NCBI GenBank assembly: GCA_039814715.1
Contig: JBCCAR010000030.1
Coordinates: 1-38,287 of the forward strand
DNA length: 38,287 bases
Source: CAKZYD01 sp039814715
GTDB taxonomy: Bacteria; Pseudomonadota; Alphaproteobacteria; Sphingomonadales; CAKZYD01
Direction: 5' to 3'
The translations under genes and the position numbers were made by a program. Shown here piece after piece: positions 17,570-25,621 of the stretch (positions are counted from its first letter, which is position 1; each line of letters opens with the position of its first letter). The notes under the pieces are model-generated. The model had not been told where the DNA came from and did no database searches. It worked only from the letters and a program-made list of their open reading frames with translations.

Positions 17570-19030
17570 ATGCAGGTTAAATTTGAGCCGCGCCAACGGC
17601 GCATCCGCATTGTGACGACCCTCGGCCCAGCGTCTTCGTCGCCAGAGATGATCGAGCAACTCTTTCTCACTGGCGCGGATGTCTTCAGGCTGAATATGAG
17701 CCATGGCGATCAAGACAAGAAAGCGGAGATGGTGCGCACCATTCGCGCCATGGAAGACAAGTTTGGGCGGCCCACAACCATCCTCGCCGATCTCCAGGGG
17801 CCAAAGCTGCGTGTTGGCACCTTTGCAGACGGCCCGGTCAGGCTGCGCTATGATCAACGCTTCACCTTGTGCTTAGACGCGGTAGAAGGCGATGAAGAGC
17901 GCGTTTGCTTGCCGCACCCAGAAATTTTCGAAGCCGCCAAAAGCGGGATGCGGCTCTTGCTTGATGACGGACGTATTCAACTCGAAGTAACGAAAGTAGA
18001 GCCGCGCGCTCTCAAGTGCAAAGTGCTCCTTGGCGGCAAGCTGTCTGACCGCAAAGGCGTAAATGTGCCAGATGTCGTCTTGCCGCTGGCGGCGATGACC
18101 GACAAAGACCGCCGCGATCTCGACTTTGCGCTCGAGCAAAAAGTTGACTGGATTGCGCTCTCCTTTGTCCAGCGCGCGGAAGATGTGGCTGATCTAAAGA
18201 AAATCGTCGCAGGACGGGCTGGTGTCCTATCAAAAATTGAAAAGCCTGCGGCCATGGAAGCGCTGGAGGAGATTGTTGAGCAATCAGACGCAGTGATGGT
18301 AGCCCGCGGAGACTTGGGCGTAGAGCTGCCTTTGCAGGAGGTCCCGCCGGCACAAAAGCGCATCATTGCCGCCGCACGCGCCGCTGGCAAAATGGTGGTT
18401 GTCGCAACGCAGATGCTTGAAAGCATGGTCGATGCCCCTGCTCCCACCCGCGCAGAAGTTGGCGATGTGGCAAATGCTGTTTTTGAAGGGGCCGACGCCG
18501 TTATGTTATCGGCGGAATCCGCCGTGGGCGCGCACCCGCTGGCAGCTGTGCGCATCATGTCTGATATCGCCAAACGCATTGAAGCCGATGACATATACGC
18601 CTCCATGCGTGCCTTTGAGCAGCGCAGCTATCAAGCGACGGGTGTGGACGCCATTTCTCTTGCGGCCCGCCAAGTCGCTGACACCATCTCGTCAGCGGCG
18701 ATAGTCTGCTATACTTTTTCAGGCTCCACAGCCCTGCGCGCTGCGCGCGAGCGCACGATGGCGCCAATTATAGCGCTAACGCCGCGCATGGAGACCGCAC
18801 GCCGCCTTGGCCTTACATGGGGGCTGCATTCCATTGCAACGCGCGATGTTGAGAATTTTGAAGAAATGCTGGGCAAGGCAAAACGCATGGCCCTGCGGAC
18901 AGGCCTGGTCAAAGGCGGGGACCGCATCGTTGTTACCGCCGGAGTTCCTTTTGGAACGCCTGGCTCTACCAATGTTCTGCATATCGCCTGGGTGCAAGGT
19001 GATGAGTTAGACGGCCATACGGTCGACTGA
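17570..19030 (+). CDS. pyk: Pyruvate kinase
   Basis: Pyruvate kinase converts phosphoenolpyruvate and ADP to pyruvate and ATP at the end of glycolysis. The 486-residue product begins before R-I-V-T-T-L-G-P-A-S-S-S, then F-R-L-N-M-S-H-G, D-L-Q-G-P-K-L-R-V-G, the signature I-E-K-P-A-A-M-E-A-L-E-E-I, D-A-V-M-V-A-R-G-D-L-G-V-E-L and M-L-E-S-M-V-D-A-P-A-P-T-R-A-E. The C-terminal allosteric domain is present. The conserved methionine at 17570 was chosen; upstream in-frame sequence overlaps the DUF1244 gene on the other strand and looks non-coding. Its stop is only two bases from that of the convergent HAD gene. Confidence 0.96.
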   Translation: MQVKFEPRQRRIRIVTTLGPASSSPEMIEQLFLTGADVFRLNMSHGDQDKKAEMVRTIRAMEDKFGRPTTILADLQGPKLRVGTFADGPVRLRYDQRFTLCLDAVEGDEERVCLPHPEIFEAAKSGMRLLLDDGRIQLEVTKVEPRALKCKVLLGGKLSDRKGVNVPDVVLPLAAMTDKDRRDLDFALEQKVDWIALSFVQRAEDVADLKKIVAGRAGVLSKIEKPAAMEALEEIVEQSDAVMVARGDLGVELPLQEVPPAQKRIIAAARAAGKMVVVATQMLESMVDAPAPTRAEVGDVANAVFEGADAVMLSAESAVGAHPLAAVRIMSDIAKRIEADDIYASMRAFEQRSYQATGVDAISLAARQVADTISSAAIVCYTFSGSTALRAARERTMAPIIALTPRMETARRLGLTWGLHSIATRDVENFEEMLGKAKRMALRTGLVKGGDRIVVTAGVPFGTPGSTNVLHIAWVQGDELDGHTVD

Positions 19031-19032
19031 CC

Positions 19033-19641
19033 CTAACCGGCTAGCAAGCCCCGCTTTATGAGGTCTTTTGCCAAGCACTCAGGGCCTTGGAAGACATGTG
19101 TTTGAATGCCAAAGCGCGCAGCGGCCAAGCAATTTTCGCGGCGATCATCAATGAACAGGCTCGCATCCGCGTCGCATCCAAACCGGTCTAAAGCAAGCGC
19201 ATAAATGCGCGGATCGGGCTTCTTTAGACCGAGCTCGCCAGACACAACAATGGACTGAAATAAGTTCATAAAGCCAAAGCGCTCATAAAAGGGCCCGAAC
19301 TGGTCAGCAGGAAAATTGGTGATGGCATAAAGATCGACATTGGCCTTTGCCAAGCGCTGCAGCAGCTCGACCGTGCCATCAATAGAGCCAACAACAGTCT
19401 CGTGCCATTTATCGCGGTAGAGCGCGAGAGCATCAGCATCTTGGGGATATATGGCCTTGCGCTGGCGCACATTTTCGTCCAGCGGCACACCGAGATCAGA
19501 CACGCTATGCCATTCAAGATTGAGTGTACCGCCAACCAAGTCTGCAGCTTGGCTTTCGTCATAGCCCTTGGCCCGCAGAAAGGACTGCACTGACCAATCG
19601 ACCAGCACATTGCCTACATCAAAAATAACAGAGGAGATCAA
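19033..19641 (-). CDS. HAD-superfamily hydrolase (YihX-like)
   Basis: This is a 202-residue phosphatase-type HAD protein. Motif I is F-D-V-G-N-V-L-V-D-W, with glycine at the position of the usual second aspartate, as in YihX-like sugar phosphatases. Motif II is I-T-N-F, and the C-terminal motifs K-K-P-D-P-R-I-Y and F-I-D-D-R-R-E-N are intact. The substrate cannot be told from sequence. A GAGG stands upstream of the ATG, in the loop of a short hairpin (AAGGC/GCCTT at 19640-19657), which may damp translation. It follows rpmJ by 33 bases, so the two are probably cotranscribed. Confidence 0.88.
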   Translation of the reverse strand: MISSVIFDVGNVLVDWSVQSFLRAKGYDESQAADLVGGTLNLEWHSVSDLGVPLDENVRQRKAIYPQDADALALYRDKWHETVVGSIDGTVELLQRLAKANVDLYAITNFPADQFGPFYERFGFMNLFQSIVVSGELGLKKPDPRIYALALDRFGCDADASLFIDDRRENCLAAARFGIQTHVFQGPECLAKDLIKRGLLAG

Positions 19642-19674
19642 GGCCTCAGAAAGCCTTAGCGGCGGTCAGGGAGA

Positions 19675-19800
19675 TTACCCTTGGCGCGCTTTAAAACGCC
19701 GGTTTGTTTTGTTGATCACGTATATCCGGCCCTTACGGCGGATGACCCGGCAATCGCGGTGGCGATTTTTCAGCGACTTCAAAGAATTACGGATTTTCAT
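19675..19800 (-). CDS. rpmJ: 50S ribosomal protein L36 (zinc-free type)
   Basis: This 41-residue protein starts M-K-I-R-N-S-L-K-S-L-K, with R-R-K-G-R-I-Y-V-I-N-K and the end R-F-K-A-R-Q-G, the standard alphaproteobacterial L36. It keeps one cysteine and lacks the zinc-binding set, so it is the C-minus form (YkgO-like). AGAGA precedes the ATG. Its position near pyk, DUF1244 and gapR is conserved in many alphaproteobacteria. It is too short for many ORF finders, but the match over the full length is convincing. Confidence 0.95.
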   Translation of the reverse strand: MKIRNSLKSLKNRHRDCRVIRRKGRIYVINKTNRRFKARQG

Positions 19801-20167
19801 GGCATGATCTCTAAAAGTATTTACAGCAGGCATTTGAATACCAGCTGGATTTTTCAAACCGTGCTGTTAGACCAGCGAAGGCCGTCAGGTCAAGGAAAAC
19901 AAGCCCATGCTTCGACCGGTTTGGCGCCGCGCTCGCGTCAGGTTTCGTTACGGTTAAAAAACGATGCGCGGGAGAGATTGCCTTCAAAAGCGTTTTACGG
20001 CTAAGTTTCTATGTCGGAGATCTTAACAACACGTGACCTATTTTCTGACACCAGGGTTTGAAAGGCCTGGCAATACAAGGCATTGGGCCTGTGGCATAAA
20101 ACGTGCATATTATTAAGGTAAGTACGCAGCAATACCATATTGCCATGTCATGTTTAGGGACAGATCT
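19801..20167. other. 367-base intergenic region between rpmJ and the long PEP-CTERM gene
   Basis: The interval separates two divergent genes. Its right part holds the sigma-54-like promoter at 20092-20107 and the leader of the PEP-CTERM gene, with AGGGA before the ATG. Its left part should contain the rpmJ promoter, which I cannot pinpoint. A short inverted pair CCAGG/CCTGG lies at 20051-20070, upstream of the -24 box. I see no further gene. Confidence 0.6.
20092..20107 (+). promoter_or_regulatory. Sigma-54-like (-24/-12) promoter of the long PEP-CTERM gene
   Basis: The site reads TGGCATAAAACGTGCA, against the consensus TGGCACG-N4-TTGCA. The near-invariant GG (20093-20094) and GC (20105-20106) are at exact spacing, and 13 of 16 positions agree, counting the N4. 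Transcription would start near 20118, giving a leader of about 50 bases to the ATG at 20168. Confidence 0.6.
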
Positions 20168-21166
20168 ATGTCTGAGAGTAACCTTAAGGCATTCCGCACC
20201 GGCCTTTGCGTCAGCGCTGCCGCGATTGCAGTTTTAATCAGTGCGCCGAGTTATGCCGCCCCTGGAGACCCTGTTGAACAGTGGTCATGGGAGTCGACAG
20301 GCACATTCATCAACTGGGTTGATTCGCGCGGCGCGTCTGGCACGAACAGTGACTTTATCTTCACCCAGCCTGACCTTGGCTTGTCTGAAGCCTCCATCAT
20401 AGGCTGGGGCGGCGGCGCGGGCGCAACGGGCGGCGGTGCATGTACTGAGACGAACTGCGCGCCACTAAATGCGCCGGACACAGCGACGGTCGTTACGCAA
20501 AGCCTGAACTATGCCTCGCTTGAGCTTGTACCGGGCAGCAGCGCGGGCTCTTCAAACATCGAAACCGCCGGCGGCAGCCAAGAGGTGATCGGCCTTAACT
20601 TCCGCAACACCGATGTGGATGTGAGCTCTGTGGTGCTCGACAGCGCAGAGATTAAGGTGTCTTTCGACCTGGCCTCCGCAGTCCCTGATCTTGGCGCAGG
20701 AACAACCACCGTGATGCGCGGTGAAATTGCATTGGAGTTTTGGGAAATCAACAACGACGGCGAAACCAGCATGGGCGCAAGCCTTGGCTGCGTTGGTGGC
20801 ACCGCGCCGAATGGCCCTTGCGCAGATGTCATTGTTGTGAATGAAGCGCTCGACAACGCCTTCACCTTCAACGAGGTTGAATACACTTACGATGTTGGCT
20901 TTGAGCAACTTGGCGAAGAAGAGCTGCCTGGTGGCGGCACACGCTCTCCGCTCGCAATGCTGAGCAGCGATCAGTGTTTAGCGCTCGGCCAAGTCGCCGG
21001 TTGCATGGGTTTCTTCGTCCAAGAAGCTTATCAACTCGTCGGCGCTTTCACCCTGGATATTCAGCAGAGCCAATCATCGATCTCAATTTCTGAGCCTGGC
21101 AGCCTCGCGTTAATCGGCAGCGGCCTTGCTGGCTTGGGCCTTGCGCGCCGTCGCCGTACGCGCTGA
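20168..21166 (+). CDS. PEP-CTERM sorting-domain protein, 332 aa
   Basis: This is an exported protein with a signal peptide (about residues 1-31, ending P-S-Y-A-A). The C-terminal PEP-CTERM signal is S-E-P-G-S-L-A-L-I-G-S-G-L-A-G-L-G followed by L-A-R-R-R-R. The passenger is acidic and beta-rich, with several cysteines (C-T-E-T-N-C, C-V-G-G-x-A-P-N-G-P-C, C-L-A-L-G-Q-V-A-G-C) that could form disulfides in the envelope. It should be processed by an exosortase encoded elsewhere. The ATG at 20168 has AGGGA upstream; an ATG six codons earlier lacks one. No passenger family is recognised. A strong terminator follows. Confidence 0.88.
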   Translation: MSESNLKAFRTGLCVSAAAIAVLISAPSYAAPGDPVEQWSWESTGTFINWVDSRGASGTNSDFIFTQPDLGLSEASIIGWGGGAGATGGGACTETNCAPLNAPDTATVVTQSLNYASLELVPGSSAGSSNIETAGGSQEVIGLNFRNTDVDVSSVVLDSAEIKVSFDLASAVPDLGAGTTTVMRGEIALEFWEINNDGETSMGASLGCVGGTAPNGPCADVIVVNEALDNAFTFNEVEYTYDVGFEQLGEEELPGGGTRSPLAMLSSDQCLALGQVAGCMGFFVQEAYQLVGAFTLDIQQSQSSISISEPGSLALIGSGLAGLGLARRRRTR

Positions 21167-21190
21167 TTGAAACCATGTGAATTTGTATAG

Positions 21191-21218
21191 AAAAGGCGCC
21201 CTCGTTTGGCGCCTTTTT
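21191..21218 (+). terminator. Bidirectional rho-independent terminator
   Basis: A perfect 10-base stem AAAAGGCGCC/GGCGCCTTTT with a 7-base loop is followed by T on the plus strand and preceded by A on the same strand. It thus ends both the PEP-CTERM transcript and the convergent motA transcript. Confidence 0.9.
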
Positions 21219-21240
21219 CGTGCTCAGAAGATGTTGACCG

Positions 21241-22110
21241 TTACAGGTCGGGCGGAATATCAGCGATCGCTTCTTCAAGTTCCGCGAACTTTGGCTGCAT
21301 ATCCGTAGGGACATTACGGCGCCCGATCTCTACGGAGATTTGTGGTGCATTGCCATGCAAATGGGCAACCATCACAATCTTGGCAATGTTTAAGAGCTTG
21401 CCTTCTTCTTCCAGCACCTGGCCAAGACGCGCAGCAATGGGGCCAACGACTGCATAGGCTAAGAAAATGCCCAAAAACGTACCAACCAAGGCGCCGCCGA
21501 CCATCGCGCCGAGGATTTCGGTCGGCTCGTTAATGCTGCCCATGGTTTTCACGATCCCCAAAACAGCCGCCACAATGCCAAGCGCTGGCAAGCCATCGGC
21601 CATCGTCTGGAGCGCGTGCTGGGCTTCATGTTCTTCCTGGTGATGCCGGTCGAGATCCTTTTCCATGGTGTCTTCCATCTGGTGCGGATCTTCAAAATTC
21701 ATGGTCATCATCCGCAGATAATCACAGATGAATTCTTCCACATGATGGTCTTGCGCAACTGTTCCAAAGTGCTGAAAAATCTTGGATTCATGGGGGTTTT
21801 CGATATGCGCTTCAACCGCAACAACCCCTTTTGATTTGATTGTTTTGATAAGCGTGAAGAGCAGGCACAGCAGGTCTTTATAGTCATCCTGCTTCCATTT
21901 TGATCCCTTAAGCGCATGCATAACGCCGCCAAGCGCTTTCTTCATTACGCCGCCAGAGTTACCCATCATAAAGGCACCGACTGCCGCGCCGAAAATCATC
22001 ATCATCTCCGTCGGCAGCGCCTTCAAGATGATCCCAAATTTTCCGCCCGCCAGAGTGAACCCGCCAAAAACGGTCACAAAGACGATAATCAATCCGACAA
22101 TAATGAACAT
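21241..22110 (-). CDS. motA: Flagellar motor stator protein MotA
   Basis: MotA forms, with MotB, the proton-conducting stator that turns the flagellum. The 289-residue product has four hydrophobic segments: two at the N-terminus (residues about 1-22 and 33-50) and two after residue 170 (G-L-P-A-L-G-I-V-A-A-V-L-G-I and M-V-G-G-A-L-V-G-T-F-L-G-I-F). A charged cytoplasmic loop of about 120 residues lies between them. The conserved proline in D-G-L-P-A-L-G is present. MotB is not adjacent, as in Caulobacter, where the two genes are unlinked. No strong Shine-Dalgarno is visible. Confidence 0.95.
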   Translation of the reverse strand: MFIIVGLIIVFVTVFGGFTLAGGKFGIILKALPTEMMMIFGAAVGAFMMGNSGGVMKKALGGVMHALKGSKWKQDDYKDLLCLLFTLIKTIKSKGVVAVEAHIENPHESKIFQHFGTVAQDHHVEEFICDYLRMMTMNFEDPHQMEDTMEKDLDRHHQEEHEAQHALQTMADGLPALGIVAAVLGIVKTMGSINEPTEILGAMVGGALVGTFLGIFLAYAVVGPIAARLGQVLEEEGKLLNIAKIVMVAHLHGNAPQISVEIGRRNVPTDMQPKFAELEEAIADIPPDL

Positions 22111-22206
22111 GAACGGGCCAGCGTTGTTTCAAACCAAAAGCGCGCCTTTGCTTCGAACAAGGAAGCGGCACGGGTCGGTTATGCCCGCATTAAGCTTGAA
22201 ATAGCG

Positions 22207-24342
22207 TTAAACTGGCGTATCGCTTACCAAAGAAACCAGCATGCCGGGTCGCAAAATCTGCGGTAGTTCAACCGGTGTCTTGCTGCCGGCAGGATAATAT
22301 AAATAGAGCGGCACCCCGGCGCGGCCAAAGCGTGATAATACAGATGCGATTTCATCATCGCGCCGCGTCCAATCGGCAACCAGGGTTTTAACCCCGGCCT
22401 CGTCAAAGGCGTCTTTAACCGTGCGGGTCTTCAGCGCCAGGCGTTCATTGGCTTTGCACGTAATGCACCAATCAGCGGTGAAATACACAAAGACGGGGTC
22501 GTCACCGCCAGTCAGGGCGCTCAGCCGGGTTTCTGAAAAGACCTCTTCATTCAGGCCAGCGGGCACGGCCTGTGCCAGCTTTTGGCTATAGTCAATTTGC
22601 TTGAACCCGAGCAGACCAATGATAATCGCGCCTATGGCTGCCACAGGGTATAGCCGCGAAGATGTCCCAGACGCCTGGCCCGCCCGCTGCAGCGCCCAAA
22701 TGGCAAAGCCGGTGAGCAGCGCGATACCAAGCGTTAAGATGACGCCGGCGGTGCCCGTTTGGTTCGACAGCACCCAAAGGAGCCACAGCATCGTTGCAAA
22801 CATGGGAAAGGCGAGCAACTGCTTAAAGCTATCCATCCAGGCACCGGGCTTTGGCATGATGCGCTGCAGCGCCGGAACATGGCTAAGCAGCAAGAAAGGT
22901 AGCGCTAGGCCGAAACCAAGGCTTAGAAAGATGAGAATGGCCGCTGGCGCTGGCTGCGTAATGGCAAAGGAGAGTGCGGTCGCCATGAAAGGCGCGGTGC
23001 ACGGCGTTGCAACGACTGTAGCCAAAACGCCAGTAAAGAACGACTGCACTTTGCCGGATTGCTGGCCAAGCCACTGCTGCCCGGCGCCTGCGAACCGGCC
23101 GCTGAACTCAAATGCGCCAAGCAGATTGAGGCCAATCACAAACATGAGTAGCGCGAGCGCAGCAATGATAACAGGCGATTGTAGCTGAAAACCCCATCCA
23201 AGCTGGCCGCCCGCCGCGCGCAGACCAAGCAAAACGAGCGCCAGCACTAGGAAGCTGGCCAAGATACCAAAGGTGTAGAACCAGCCTTCACTGCGAGCTT
23301 TTTGAGTGCTCTCACCGCTCTGTGCAAAGCTCAGCGCTTTGAGTGTCAAAACGGGGAAAACACAGGGCATCAAATTTAAAATCAGCCCGCCAATCAAAGC
23401 AGAGAATACCGCGAAAGGCAGAGATGCGGACAAGCCGAGGGCATTGACAGCGCTGCCCTGTTCGTCGCTCGCAGGTTGCTCGTTAACAGTTACAGCCACT
23501 GGCACAAAGTTGGCCGGCTGGAGGGCGATCTCATAGCCTTGCGCTGGCCCAGCTGCCCTTGGAAACGCCTTTAAAACAGCCGGCACCGGCTGGGACAGCG
23601 CATCGGTTTGCGCGTTCATCGAAATCTCGACAACGCCTGGCTCCACCCAAGACACGCGTTGCTGATCTTCGTAGACGATGACGCCGCCCTTAGCCGGGAA
23701 GAGCTGCAACCTGCCAATATCGCCTTCTTCAAATGGCACAGCGATACGCGCTGCAAAGCGGCCATCTGCAATGGTGGCCTTGCCGTCCCAGTCCGCAGCG
23801 AAAGGCAAGGCTTCTCGCGAGGCAGCAAAATATGGATCAGGCGTTTCGCTGACAGCGCCCTGCCCTACCGGCAAGGAAACGGAGACAGAGCCGCTTTCTG
23901 GAACACAAATCTTATCATCGCAGGCGAGCCATTCCACGCGCGCACTCAGCGAGACGTCGCCGGTGGTCGTTTTCGGCAGCGTGGCTGCGGTGAGCAAGGT
24001 AAAAGGCGCAGTGTACCCATAATTGGTAAAGCCAGCGAAGGTAAAAGCCTCCGGCGTTGGGAACGACAGGTCATCAAATGTCGTACCCTCTGGCGCAGAC
24101 CAGCGCACCATAGGCTCAAGACCGGTATCGCCAGGATTCTTCCAATACAGATGCCAGCCTGGCTTCACGTCAAACTGAAGGGCAAGCCCAATTGTCTCAC
24201 CAGGTGCGGCTTGGGTTTTTTCGGCAAAAAGGCGCAGGCCAGTCTCAGGCGCATCCATCGCCGCTGCCGGGCCAGCGATAATCACGCTGACAAGGAGCAA
24301 ACTTGCTTGAAGCAGTGTCTTGAACGGCATGGCGGCTCTCAT
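22207..24342 (-). CDS. Thiol:disulfide interchange protein, DsbD/ScsB type
   Basis: This 711-residue inner-membrane protein carries reducing power from cytoplasmic thioredoxin to the periplasm. It has a signal peptide (to about A-A-A-M-D), then an N-terminal periplasmic domain with the cysteine pair in C-D-D-K-I-C. A transmembrane block of about eight helices follows, with the redox cysteines in L-M-P-C-V-F-P-V-L and A-T-P-C-T-A-P-F. The C-terminal thioredoxin domain has W-C-I-T-C (C626, C629). The N-domain resembles the ScsB branch more than E. coli DsbD. The start could be 24342 or 24330; both give the signal peptide. The rpsI terminator lies upstream, so it has its own promoter. Confidence 0.92.
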   Translation of the reverse strand: MRAAMPFKTLLQASLLLVSVIIAGPAAAMDAPETGLRLFAEKTQAAPGETIGLALQFDVKPGWHLYWKNPGDTGLEPMVRWSAPEGTTFDDLSFPTPEAFTFAGFTNYGYTAPFTLLTAATLPKTTTGDVSLSARVEWLACDDKICVPESGSVSVSLPVGQGAVSETPDPYFAASREALPFAADWDGKATIADGRFAARIAVPFEEGDIGRLQLFPAKGGVIVYEDQQRVSWVEPGVVEISMNAQTDALSQPVPAVLKAFPRAAGPAQGYEIALQPANFVPVAVTVNEQPASDEQGSAVNALGLSASLPFAVFSALIGGLILNLMPCVFPVLTLKALSFAQSGESTQKARSEGWFYTFGILASFLVLALVLLGLRAAGGQLGWGFQLQSPVIIAALALLMFVIGLNLLGAFEFSGRFAGAGQQWLGQQSGKVQSFFTGVLATVVATPCTAPFMATALSFAITQPAPAAILIFLSLGFGLALPFLLLSHVPALQRIMPKPGAWMDSFKQLLAFPMFATMLWLLWVLSNQTGTAGVILTLGIALLTGFAIWALQRAGQASGTSSRLYPVAAIGAIIIGLLGFKQIDYSQKLAQAVPAGLNEEVFSETRLSALTGGDDPVFVYFTADWCITCKANERLALKTRTVKDAFDEAGVKTLVADWTRRDDEIASVLSRFGRAGVPLYLYYPAGSKTPVELPQILRPGMLVSLVSDTPV

Positions 24343-24435
24343 GGGTACTAATCTATGTGCGAGACCGGAAATATCTAGCCGCGCTTTATAAGTACACACA
24401 CTGTGCGTCACAAAAGCGTGAACGCGCCGCTGGCC

Positions 24436-24473
24436 CAAACAAAAAGGCTGCCAGCAATAAAGCAGGCAGCCTT
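24436..24473 (-). terminator. Rho-independent terminator of rplM-rpsI
   Basis: On the minus strand a 9-base perfect stem AAGGCTGCC/GGCAGCCTT with a 12-base loop is followed by TTTTTGTTTG. It lies about 30 bases after the rpsI stop. Confidence 0.9.
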
Positions 24474-24501
24474 CCCATTTTTTCGAAAAACCGGTTGCAG
24501 C

Positions 24502-25017
24502 TTAACGCTTCGAGAACTGGAAGCTCCGGCGCGCTTTGGCCTTACCGTATTTTTTGCGTTCCACGACCCGGCTATCGCGGGTGAGGAAGCCAACCTGTTT
24601 CAGCGGCTGACGCAGCGCTGGTTCATACAGGCTAAGGGCTTTGGAAATGCCGTGTTTAACTGCGCCAGCTTGGCCAGACAGGCCGCCGCCATGCACATTG
24701 CAATACACATCATATTGGCCTTCACGCTGGGTGACAGCGAAGGGCTGATTGATCACCATGCGCAGGGTTGCGCGGGCGAAATACTCGGCCTGGTCTTTTT
24801 CGCGGCTATTGCGCGAACATTTCACCGTGATCTTGCCGGTGCCTGGCTTAATCCAAACGCGCGCGACAGAATCTTTGCGCTTGCCAGTCGCATAGGCGCG
24901 GCCAAGCTCATCAATCTGCGGATCAGGCAGAACAACGTCTACGGTGTCTTCAACCGTCGGCGCATTTGCTTCGGTCAGTTCTTTCAGTGACTCAAGGGTC
25001 TTTACGTCCGTAGCCAT
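24502..25017 (-). CDS. rpsI: 30S ribosomal protein S9
   Basis: This is a 171-residue S9 with an acidic N-terminal extension of about 40 residues, as is usual in alphaproteobacteria. The conserved core follows: A-T-G-K-R-K-D-S-V-A-R-V, G-K-I-T-V, F-x-V-T-Q-R-E-G-Q-Y-D, G-G-G-L-S-G-Q-A-G-A and H-G-I-S-K-A-L. The end is K-A-R-R-S-F-Q-F-S-K-R, the tail that reaches the P-site tRNA. Its ATG directly follows the rplM stop (TAAATG), so the two are translated from one message. Confidence 0.97.
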   Translation of the reverse strand: MATDVKTLESLKELTEANAPTVEDTVDVVLPDPQIDELGRAYATGKRKDSVARVWIKPGTGKITVKCSRNSREKDQAEYFARATLRMVINQPFAVTQREGQYDVYCNVHGGGLSGQAGAVKHGISKALSLYEPALRQPLKQVGFLTRDSRVVERKKYGKAKARRSFQFSKR

Positions 25018-25482
25018 TTAAGCGCCTCGCTTGTTCTTAGGATTCATGCTCGCAACATCCAACACTTCTGGCTGCGCGCCTTCGTGGGGGTGCTCAGCGC
25101 CAGTGTAGACGCGCAAATTGCGCAGCTGCTGGCGTCCAAGGGGACCAGACGGGAGCATCCGCTTTACAGCGCGCTCGACAACCCGCTCAGGGAAACGTCC
25201 ATCCAGAACCTGGCCGGCGGTTTCGCTCTTAATGCCGCCAGGATAACCGGTATGGCGATAATACACTTTGTTCGCGCGCTTGCCGCCTGTTAACTTCACT
25301 TTATCAGCGTTGATGACGATGACATTGTCGCCGCAATCCATGTGCGGTGTGTACATTGGTTTGTGCTTGCCGCGCAGGCGTGTTGCAATGACTGCAGCCA
25401 AACGGCCTAAAACCAAATCTTCTGCGTCAACCAGCAGCCATTTTTTTTCAATGTCAGCGGGCCGTGCGGAATAGGTTTTCAT
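25018..25482 (-). CDS. rplM: 50S ribosomal protein L13
   Basis: The 154-residue product shows W-L-L-V-D-A-E-D-L-V-L-G-R-L-A, L-R-G-K-H-K-P-M-Y-T-P-H-M-D-C-G-D, V-Y-Y-R-H-T-G-Y-P-G-G and V-K-R-M-L-P-S-G-P-L-G-R, all L13 signatures. The ATG at 25482 has GGAGAAGG upstream; the longer in-frame ORF runs through the leader hairpins and is not coding. The leader has an attenuator-like structure. Confidence 0.97.
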   Translation of the reverse strand: MKTYSARPADIEKKWLLVDAEDLVLGRLAAVIATRLRGKHKPMYTPHMDCGDNVIVINADKVKLTGGKRANKVYYRHTGYPGGIKSETAGQVLDGRFPERVVERAVKRMLPSGPLGRQQLRNLRVYTGAEHPHEGAQPEVLDVASMNPKNKRGA

Positions 25483-25488
25483 GATACC

Positions 25489-25538
25489 TTCTCCAAAAAA
25501 GCAAACGCGCGCACCCATGTGCCCGCGCCCGATGGCGC
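25489..25538 (-). promoter_or_regulatory. Attenuator-like leader of rplM-rpsI
   Basis: Two hairpins share bases 25525-25528. One has stem GCGCC/GGCGC (25525-25538) and forms first in the RNA. The second has an 8-base stem with a 2-base bulge (25507-25528) and is followed by GTTTGC and six T, then by the Shine-Dalgarno. The two cannot form together, which is how an intrinsic attenuator or a ribosomal-protein-controlled leader would look. Confidence 0.4.
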
Positions 25539-25621
25539 TGTTTTCCAAGTTTACGTAAGGAAGTCAAGAAAAACGCTTTAATTCAGTGAATTGAATGTAC
25601 GGTAAAATGATACCGCATCCA

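Noticed and set aside
20068..20085. TGGCAATACAAGGCAT as another sigma-54 site before the long PEP-CTERM gene
   Set aside because: GG-GC spacing is one base short; the site at 20092 fits better.
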